DNA of 46,279 bases from Pseudomonadota bacterium. GTDB taxonomy: Bacteria; Pseudomonadota; Gammaproteobacteria; Enterobacterales; Enterobacteriaceae. Location of the stretch: contig JAGTSE010000046.1 in NCBI GenBank assembly GCA_018261615.1, positions 1 through 46,279 of the forward strand, written 5' to 3'. Made by a program: the position numbers and the translations under genes. The notes under the pieces were generated by a model that had not been told where the DNA came from, did not search any database, and was given only the letters and a program-made list of their open reading frames with translations. Of this stretch, positions 40,755 through 46,279 are shown in pieces. Position 1 is the stretch's first letter; each line of letters begins with the position of its first letter.

Positions 40755-41174
40755 TCAGCGGTACTTCACGTCCAGCGTCTCTTTGCCGTATTTGTTTTCT
40801 CCCTGGGTGCCGACAAACGCGCCCAGGTCGATCAGCAGCATGACGATAATCACCACCGGAATCAGACGTCCCACCGCCCATTCCAGCGTACCGCTCAGCA
40901 CTTCCCAGTGGCCGGAAAGCAGCATCCACGCCAGTACCATCAGCAATCCCCACGCGCCATGACGGCCGCGATCGTGCAAACGTTTCACCATTACGCAGGC
41001 AGTCGGCCAGATGAGGCACACCAGAATAAACGCGGCCATCTGGAAATCGAGCATTCCGCTGTTTGCCAGCGCAAATAACACTGTCATGCTCACTACCCAG
41101 AGGATGATCCAGACCCAAAAGTCGCGTCGACCAATGCGCCCTTTAAACGAAAACAACCACTGCTGTATGCCCAT
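40755..41174 (-). CDS. yiiR: DUF805 inner-membrane protein YiiR
   Basis: This 139-residue membrane protein of the DUF805 family corresponds to E. coli YiiR in position and sequence. It opens with the typical cytoplasmic motif FKGRIGRRDFW, followed by three to four hydrophobic segments (about 21-38, 46-60, 74-88 and 101-120) and the conserved RLHDRGR loop near 65. Function is unknown. It is convergent with fpr and divergent from yiiQ. Confidence 0.92.
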   Translation of the reverse strand: MGIQQWLFSFKGRIGRRDFWVWIILWVVSMTVLFALANSGMLDFQMAAFILVCLIWPTACVMVKRLHDRGRHGAWGLLMVLAWMLLSGHWEVLSGTLEWAVGRLIPVVIIVMLLIDLGAFVGTQGENKYGKETLDVKYR

Positions 41175-41286
41175 GTAAGGTTCCTTATTATCGTAATGCT
41201 GCGTAGTTTACCCTGGCTGCGGGAGTTTTTGACAAGCCAGCCCGATATCGTTTTAATCGTGAGCACACTTTAGAGAGGGCGATGTA

Positions 41287-41886
41287 ATGAAAGCATGGCG
41301 TTACCCGATTTGGCTGCTCTTCTCAGCGCTGATCTTCAATTCCCAAGTGTGGGCGGAAGAGACGCCTGCCACAGCAACCGCGCCCTACCTGCTGCCGGGC
41401 GCGCCGACATTCGACCAGTCGATCAGTCAGTTCCGGGAAAAATTTAATACCGACAACCCGACGCTGGCGCTGAACGAGTTCCGCGCTGTCGATGGCCGCA
41501 ACGATCAAGGGAGCCTGACGCGCGCCGCAACAAAAATTAACGACAACCTTTATGCATCGACAGCGCTGGAGCGCGGTACTCTGAAAATAAAATCGATGCA
41601 AATCACCTGGCTCCTGGTACAGGGCCCAGAGCAAAAAGCGGCGAAAGCGAAAGCCCTGGAGTATATGGCGGCGATAATTCGCGCGTTTTCCCCGGCGATG
41701 ACCACCGCACAAAGCGGGCAAAAGCTGCAAAAGCTGCTGAACAACGGCAAAAACAAACCGTACTACGCGGAAACAGAAGGTGCAGTACGTTATGTGGTGG
41801 CAGATAACGGCGAAAAGGGGCTGACCTTCGCTGTTGAACCGATTAAGCTGACGCTATCTGAATCGCTTGAAGATAACAATAAATGA
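41287..41886 (+). CDS. yiiQ: periplasmic DUF1454 protein YiiQ
   Basis: This 199-residue secreted protein equals E. coli YiiQ in length and belongs to DUF1454 (function unknown). Residues 1-23 form a signal peptide ending VWA before EETPA. The mature part carries the family segments APTFDQSISQFREKFN and NDNLYASTALERGTLKIKS. There is no lipobox cysteine, so a soluble periplasmic location is likely. It lies upstream of tpiA in the same direction, about 107 bp away. Confidence 0.92.
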   Translation: MKAWRYPIWLLFSALIFNSQVWAEETPATATAPYLLPGAPTFDQSISQFREKFNTDNPTLALNEFRAVDGRNDQGSLTRAATKINDNLYASTALERGTLKIKSMQITWLLVQGPEQKAAKAKALEYMAAIIRAFSPAMTTAQSGQKLQKLLNNGKNKPYYAETEGAVRYVVADNGEKGLTFAVEPIKLTLSESLEDNNK

Positions 41887-41993
41887 CAAAAAGCAAAGCC
41901 TTTCAAGGGATGAATCTCTATACTGTTTCACAGACCATGCTGCCCTGAAGGGTGGCCATATTCCTTAATTCGCCAAGCGCGTGGAGAGTAAAA

Positions 41994-42761
41994 ATGCGAC
42001 ATCCTTTAGTGATGGGTAACTGGAAACTGAACGGCAGCCGCCACATGGTAAACGAACTGGTTGCAAACCTGCGTACCGAGCTGGCTGGCGTAACGGGCTG
42101 TGCGGTCGCGATTGCACCGCCGGAGATGTACCTGGATCTGGCTAAGCATGCCGCTGATGGTAGCCACATCATCCTGGGCGCGCAGAACGTCGACGTTAAC
42201 CTGTCTGGTGCTTTCACCGGTGAAACCTCTGCCGAAATGCTGAAAGACATCGGCGCGAAATACATCATCATTGGCCACTCAGAGCGTCGTACTTACCACG
42301 CAGAATCCGATGAACTCATCGCCAAAAAATTCGCCGTACTGAAAGCGCAGGGTCTGATCCCGGTACTGTGCATCGGTGAAACCGAAGCAGAAAACGAAGC
42401 GGGTAAAACCGAAGAAGTATGCGCACGCCAGATCGACGCCGTGCTGAAAACCCAGGGTGCAAGCGCGTTCGAAGGTGCAGTGATTGCCTATGAACCGGTT
42501 TGGGCGATCGGTACTGGCAAATCCGCGACTCCGGCGCAGGCGCAGGCAGTACACAAATTTATCCGTGACCACATTGCTAAAGCAGACGCGAAAGTGGCTG
42601 AGCAAGTGATCATTCAGTACGGCGGTTCCGTGAATGCAGGCAACGCCGCAGAGCTGTTCACCCAGCCTGACATCGACGGTGCACTGGTTGGTGGCGCGTC
42701 CCTGAAAGCTGACGCTTTCGCAGTGATCGTCAAAGCAGCGGAAGCTGCAAAACAGGCATAA
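41994..42761 (+). CDS. tpiA: triosephosphate isomerase TpiA
   Basis: TpiA interconverts dihydroxyacetone phosphate and glyceraldehyde 3-phosphate. From ATG 41994 (MRHPLVMGNWKLNG) it is 255 aa, the E. coli length. Catalytic residues are Lys in NWKLNG, the electrophilic His in IGHSERR (near 95) and the catalytic Glu in AYEPVWAIGTG (near 167). The mobile loop lies just after this Glu. GGAGAG lies upstream; the ATG 14 codons earlier is not supported. Confidence 0.98.
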   Translation: MRHPLVMGNWKLNGSRHMVNELVANLRTELAGVTGCAVAIAPPEMYLDLAKHAADGSHIILGAQNVDVNLSGAFTGETSAEMLKDIGAKYIIIGHSERRTYHAESDELIAKKFAVLKAQGLIPVLCIGETEAENEAGKTEEVCARQIDAVLKTQGASAFEGAVIAYEPVWAIGTGKSATPAQAQAVHKFIRDHIAKADAKVAEQVIIQYGGSVNAGNAAELFTQPDIDGALVGGASLKADAFAVIVKAAEAAKQA

Positions 42762-42769
42762 TGCTTTTT

Positions 42770-42797
42770 ACCCTCTCTCTGTCGGGAGAGGGTTTAT
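42770..42797 (+). terminator. tpiA terminator-like stem-loop
   Basis: ACCCTCTCTC, loop TGTC, GGGAGAGGGT, followed by TTATTCT. It lies between the convergent ends of tpiA and the transporter gene. It is similar in composition to the C/T-rich stems after trmA, metL and glpK. Confidence 0.75.
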
Positions 42798-42799
42798 TC

Positions 42800-44104
42800 T
42801 TACAATCTCCCCAGTACGCGAAACCACGCATAGTCCAGCGGCAACAGCACCAGATACGTCACCACTGCCAGCACCAGACAGAGCAGCATTCCCGCTCGTG
42901 TCGGCACTTTCCCCAGTGCCATGGCCACCACAATCGGCGACGCCTGATATGGCAACAGCGGTGTGGAGTAACCCAGCACCTGAATCATAATGACCGACAG
43001 CAGCGGGAACCCGGTCGCATCAGAAAAACTCTGTGCCAGCGTGGTAAACAGCGCCGGAACGCCGTTGGCCGTCATAATGAAATTAAGTGCCGTGGTGATG
43101 CCCGTCAGCGCGAGAAAACTGGTGAACGGGTTAGCCGGATCGAGCGGCATCACCCTCAGCAACGCTTCCCCAACCGCACTGCCGATACCGGTTTGCGTCA
43201 CCGTGATCGATAAGCCCAAAATCCCGGCAACGTAGATACAGGTGCGGATATTCACCCCACTGGAAAACTCGTCGCCATTGATAAAGCCCACACGCGGTAG
43301 CAGGGTCACACCGGCCGCCGCCAACCCGGTCCACGCCGGACCGATACCGTGCCAGCTCTCCGTCACCCACATCGTCAGCACTACAGCCAGCAGCCACGCC
43401 AGCCGTTTCTCTTCCCGGCTCATCGGCACAGAAATGACCTCTTCACGCGGCACCTGCGGCTGCCCTGGAAACATCCAGCAGATCAAGCCAATCAGGATCA
43501 ACCCTTTCAGAATGCCCAGCACTGGCGTGTGCAATAGTAAGTAGGGAAGATAATTGAGATGGATACCATAGGAGCCTTCCGCCGCGCCGCTCATCACCAG
43601 ATTGGGGACGTTGGCAGGCAGAATTGTCGCCGACAGCTGGAATGTCCCAAAACCGACCGCCAGCGCCAATCCGTACCATGGCCGGGTACCTTCGTTAATA
43701 CTGGCGCGTGCCGCCATTGCCGCAACAATAGGCATCAACAGTGCGATGCGTCCCATATTCGACGGCATAACAAAAGCCAGCGCGTAACTCAACAGTACGA
43801 CACTGGCGACCATTTGCAGCCATGACGTTGTCAGCCGCGATGACAGTGCTCTCGCCGCCCGATCCGCCAACCCCGTTTTACGAATCGCCGCCCCCAGCAC
43901 AAAGCCGCTGAACACCAGCCAGAATGCCGAAGAAGCAAACCCACCGAAAACCACTTCCGGCGGTGCGATTTTTGCCATCATCGCGGCCGTAAAGAACAGC
44001 AGCGCAGTAATAAACTCCGGTAACAGCGAGGTCGCCCACAGCACAATGGTGATGCCGACAATTAACGAGGGAAGGAACAGAGGGTGAGTAAGCCAGAGCG
44101 ACAT
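42800..44104 (-). CDS. SLC13/DASS-family anion permease
   Basis: This 434-residue polytopic membrane protein has about eleven hydrophobic segments and belongs to the divalent anion:sodium symporter (SLC13/DASS, CitT-like) group. Family-like signs are the segment PSNMGRIALLMPIVAAMA after a first hairpin and the second half-site NFIMTANGVPALF. It is somewhat shorter than CitT (about 487 aa). The substrate cannot be told: dicarboxylates, tricarboxylates or sulfate are possible. AGGAG lies 7 bp before the ATG. It follows cdh in the same direction by 72 bp and is absent between tpiA and cdh in E. coli K-12. Confidence 0.85.
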   Translation of the reverse strand: MSLWLTHPLFLPSLIVGITIVLWATSLLPEFITALLFFTAAMMAKIAPPEVVFGGFASSAFWLVFSGFVLGAAIRKTGLADRAARALSSRLTTSWLQMVASVVLLSYALAFVMPSNMGRIALLMPIVAAMAARASINEGTRPWYGLALAVGFGTFQLSATILPANVPNLVMSGAAEGSYGIHLNYLPYLLLHTPVLGILKGLILIGLICWMFPGQPQVPREEVISVPMSREEKRLAWLLAVVLTMWVTESWHGIGPAWTGLAAAGVTLLPRVGFINGDEFSSGVNIRTCIYVAGILGLSITVTQTGIGSAVGEALLRVMPLDPANPFTSFLALTGITTALNFIMTANGVPALFTTLAQSFSDATGFPLLSVIMIQVLGYSTPLLPYQASPIVVAMALGKVPTRAGMLLCLVLAVVTYLVLLPLDYAWFRVLGRL

Positions 44105-44176
44105 GCCTGTCTCCTGTAGATTTTTTCAGCAAGTCTACGGCGACAGGCAAGTTGAGTAAACGCAAATTATAGTGGG

Positions 44177-44935
44177 TTATTTGAGGATATCACATTGATG
44201 ATCCTGAATTTCCTCTGCAGAAGCACGATTAAGCGCCAGTAGATCACGCTCGGTTGCCAGCAGCACAAACGAGCCGTCCGCCTGTCGCGCCATCGCCAGC
44301 GCAAAACGCCCCATATGTGCTTTTGCTTCCGGGACTTCTTCCGCCAGCATCAGGAATGGGCTGCGCTGCACCAGCTCTGCTTCGGTTACTCGCCGCGCCA
44401 GATATTGATGACCGAGCAGACCACCAGGAAATGCCAGCCACTGGCTGCTGATACGGGCGGCATTGTCGTTTAACTGTGCCCGCACGTCAGCACGCAGGCA
44501 GGATATATGAATGTGGAAGTGATTCTGTGTACGCCCCGTGCGGGAGTTGATGGTCAGAGAGATGGCATTATCCGGCACTTCTTTGCCACGCAGTTTGCTC
44601 ATCACATCGCGAGCTTGCCACGCCTGCCAGAAAAAGTTCGGCGTTGTCGCTTGCAGCAGTAGCGGGCTTTCCGTGCCGTTGATGCGATAAGTCGGCATCA
44701 GCAGGAATTGCAGCGGCCCATTGCGATCTTTCATCAACACGTAACCACTTTTCAGGTTCACCTGCGCACAGGGAGCGGGCGAATTGTGTTCGCGGATATT
44801 TAGCAGGCATTGCCCGATAACGATCTGCCGCAACACGTCCGGATTGCCGCGACCTTTGAACCAGTATGCAGTTCCCGCGCCTGCCAGAATAACCAGCACT
44901 AACAGGGCAATGATAAGACGACGTACTGTTTTCAT
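44177..44935 (-). CDS. cdh: CDP-diacylglycerol pyrophosphatase Cdh
   Basis: Cdh hydrolyses CDP-diacylglycerol to CMP and phosphatidate at the inner membrane. The 252-residue protein matches E. coli Cdh (251). An uncleaved N-terminal anchor spans about residues 7-25, followed by a periplasmic HIT-like domain with the histidine-triad-type motif QNHFHIHISC near 137-146. Its position next to sbp is conserved. Confidence 0.95.
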   Translation of the reverse strand: MKTVRRLIIALLVLVILAGAGTAYWFKGRGNPDVLRQIVIGQCLLNIREHNSPAPCAQVNLKSGYVLMKDRNGPLQFLLMPTYRINGTESPLLLQATTPNFFWQAWQARDVMSKLRGKEVPDNAISLTINSRTGRTQNHFHIHISCLRADVRAQLNDNAARISSQWLAFPGGLLGHQYLARRVTEAELVQRSPFLMLAEEVPEAKAHMGRFALAMARQADGSFVLLATERDLLALNRASAEEIQDHQCDILK

Positions 44936-45022
44936 ATTTCCGCTTCCTTTGCTAAATAAGCCTGGATGATAGCGTAAACGCCAGTGAAGTCGGAAATTCT
45001 GAATTTAGCCAGGGATAAACAC

Positions 45023-45050
45023 GACATCGCCCTCAAAAGAGGGCGATGTC
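45023..45050 (-). terminator. strong hairpin after sbp
   Basis: GACATCGCCCTC and GAGGGCGATGTC form a perfect 12-bp stem with a 4-base loop, 7 bp after the sbp stop. The trailing minus-strand bases GTGTTTA are only weakly T-rich, so it may act mainly as a 3' mRNA-stabilising end. Confidence 0.75.
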
Positions 45051-45057
45051 TGGGGGA

Positions 45058-46047
45058 TTAGCGTTTGCTGATTTGGTCGAACGTACCGCCGTTAGAGAAG
45101 TGCTCTTTTTGCGCTTTGGTCCAGCCACCAAACTCATCATCAATGGTGAAGAGTTTCAGCTTCGGAAACTCACTCGCGTATTTCGCGGCAATTTGCGGAT
45201 CGCGCGGACGGTAGAAGTTCTTCGCAACGATCTCCTGGCCTTCCGGCGAGTAGAGATATTTCAGGTAGGCTTCAGACACTTTCCCGGTGCCTTTTTTCTC
45301 GGCAACTTTATCAACGACAGAAACCGTTGGCTCAGCGAGGATTGATTCGCTCGGCGTCACAATTTCAAACTTGTCTTTGCCCAGTTCGTTGGTTGCCAGC
45401 AGCGCTTCATTTTCCCACGCAATCAGCACATCGCCAATGCCGCGTTCAACAAAGGTACTGGTCGCGCCGCGTGCGCCGGAATCCAGCACTTCAACGTTTT
45501 TATACAGCGCTTTCACAAACTCCTGCGCCTTTGCCTGATCACCATTGTTCTGGTGCAGAGCGTAGCCCCAGGCGGCCAGATAGTTCCAGCGCGCACCGCC
45601 GGAACTTTTCGGGTTCGGCGTAATAACGGAAACGCCCGGTTTTACCAGATCGTTCCAGTCATGAATCTGTTTCGGGTTGCCTTTACGTACCAGGAAGACG
45701 ATGGTTGAGGTATATGGCGCGGAGTTGTCCGGCAGGCGTTTGATCCAGTCTTTATCAATGCGGCCGCGTTCAGCAATAGCGTCAACGTCATAAGCCAGTG
45801 CCAGCGTCACAACATCGGCATCAATACCGTTAATCACCGAGGTTGCCTGTTTACCAGAGCCGCCGTGAGACTGACGGATCACAACATTATCGCCGGTCTC
45901 TTGTTTCCAGTGCGCGCTAAACGCTTTGTTGTACTGTTCGTACAACTCACGCGTTGGATCGTAAGACACGTTTAATAACTGAATATCCTTAGCCAGAACG
46001 CTGGTGGAAGCCAGCAGTAAAGTAATTCCCACGCCCCATTTATTCAT
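45058..46047 (-). CDS. sbp: periplasmic sulfate-binding protein Sbp
   Basis: Sbp delivers sulfate or thiosulfate to the CysUWA ABC transporter. The 329 residues equal E. coli Sbp. A 19-residue signal peptide ends SVLA before KDIQLLNVSYDPTRELY, and the ligand-binding segments HGGSGKQATSVI and PNPKSSGGARWNYLAAWGYA are present. The upstream minus-strand stretch TTATTCCGCATAGTTAT (near 46130-46148) resembles CysB-activated promoters; this is a weak inference. Neighbouring cdh and the anion permease run in the same direction. Confidence 0.97.
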   Translation of the reverse strand: MNKWGVGITLLLASTSVLAKDIQLLNVSYDPTRELYEQYNKAFSAHWKQETGDNVVIRQSHGGSGKQATSVINGIDADVVTLALAYDVDAIAERGRIDKDWIKRLPDNSAPYTSTIVFLVRKGNPKQIHDWNDLVKPGVSVITPNPKSSGGARWNYLAAWGYALHQNNGDQAKAQEFVKALYKNVEVLDSGARGATSTFVERGIGDVLIAWENEALLATNELGKDKFEIVTPSESILAEPTVSVVDKVAEKKGTGKVSEAYLKYLYSPEGQEIVAKNFYRPRDPQIAAKYASEFPKLKLFTIDDEFGGWTKAQKEHFSNGGTFDQISKR

Positions 46048-46153
46048 CGCCCACTCTCTTTGGTTATCTATTTTGATGAGACCAGCGTGCCAGAAAGATA
46101 ATCAATGATTAAAGAATAAAAAAAGATTGGCTATAACTATGCGGAATAAATAA

Positions 46154-46181
46154 ATCTAAAAAAAAACGCCCTCACAGTGAG
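46154..46181 (-). terminator. 3' part of an interrupted terminator (probably pfkA)
   Basis: On the minus strand CTCACTGTGAGGGCG is followed by nine or ten T residues, the form of the downstream arm and U-tract of an intrinsic terminator. No matching upstream arm is present before the insertion-sequence end at 46182. In E. coli pfkA lies upstream of sbp in this direction. Confidence 0.5.
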
Positions 46182-46279
46182 TAATGCCGATCAGTTAAGG
46201 ATCGGTTGAACGATCCAGTGGCTGTGTAAGAATCCGTAATCTCACAGGGATTACGGATTTTTTTATGTTACTTAGCCAG
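46182..46279 (+). mobile_element. left end of an IS4-type insertion sequence (runs off the window)
   Basis: TAATGCCGATCAGTTAAG (46182-46199) equals the 18-bp terminal repeat I remember for E. coli IS4, and the following GATCCAGTGGCTGTG also fits. AATCCGTAATC and GATTACGGATT (46230-46260) form a terminator hairpin with a T-run that would stop outside transcription from entering the transposase. An ATG directly after the T-run (46265) opens MLLSQ, comparable to the MHIGQ start of IS4 transposase. The element is cut by the window edge, so its integrity is unknown. Confidence 0.85.
46265..46279 (+). CDS. IS4-type transposase, first five codons (partial)
   Basis: ATG TTA CTT AGC CAG begins immediately after the terminator T-run of the IS end. 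The position corresponds to the IS4 transposase start, which also follows the hairpin directly and lacks a good ribosome binding site. Low transposase translation is usual in this family. Only five codons are visible. Confidence 0.6.

Overview
The window is an enterobacterial chromosome segment. Almost every gene has a same-length E. coli counterpart in the classical order murI-btuB-trmA-yijD-fabR-sthA-oxyR-argHBC-argE-ppc-yijO-fsaB-gldA-metF-metLB-metJ-rpmE-priA-cytR-ftsN-hslVU-menA-rraA-zapB-glpFKX-fpr-yiiR-yiiQ-tpiA-cdh-sbp. Sequence divergence, the compact gldA-metF junction and an extra anion transporter next to cdh suggest a genus near Kosakonia, Enterobacter or Klebsiella rather than Escherichia; I cannot fix the genus. 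Gene names and comparisons rest on remembered family sequences, because no search was possible.

Left part (1-8050). A ribosomal RNA operon P1 promoter points off the left edge. Behind it lie murI and btuB (overlapping), a complete adenosylcobalamin riboswitch, divergent trmA, the yijD-fabR pair, and sthA running tail to tail into oxyR. The OxyS small RNA gene is divergent from oxyR and shares an OxyR site with it. Next come the arginine genes: argC, argB and argH on the minus strand, with a paired REP element between argB and argH, and argE divergent across two ARG boxes. Then ppc, the AraC-type regulator yijO, and fsaB-gldA, which lie directly next to metF. E. coli has katG between gldA and metF, and ptsA/frw/pfl genes beside fsaB.

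The methionine block (18608-23880) has metF, metL and metB on the minus strand and divergent metJ, with tandem met boxes upstream of metF and between metB and metJ. Between metJ and rpmE there is a previously unannotated-looking 26-codon ORF with a good ribosome binding site and a perfect CRP palindrome upstream. priA, cytR, ftsN, hslVU (with a sigma-32 promoter and 5' UTR hairpin), menA and rraA follow.

The one clearly accessory region is about 3.1 kb between rraA and zapB (32583-35748), which are neighbours in E. coli. It contains a degenerate ERIC element, a perfect 99-bp direct repeat flanking a DUF4225-like gene and a convergent AT-rich membrane-protein gene, a frameshifted and truncated pseudogene, the left end of an IS10-like transposon remnant, a 29-codon orphan C-terminal fragment, and a 19-bp inverted piece of the repeat touching zapB. 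It looks like a decayed cassette site, possibly for toxin/immunity-type genes; that function is only inference.

The right part is glycerol metabolism (glpF, glpK, glpX), fpr, yiiR, yiiQ, tpiA, an SLC13/DASS transporter absent from E. coli K-12 at this place, cdh and sbp. The last 98 bases are the left end of an IS4-type insertion sequence, apparently inserted in the terminator of the upstream gene (pfkA in E. coli).
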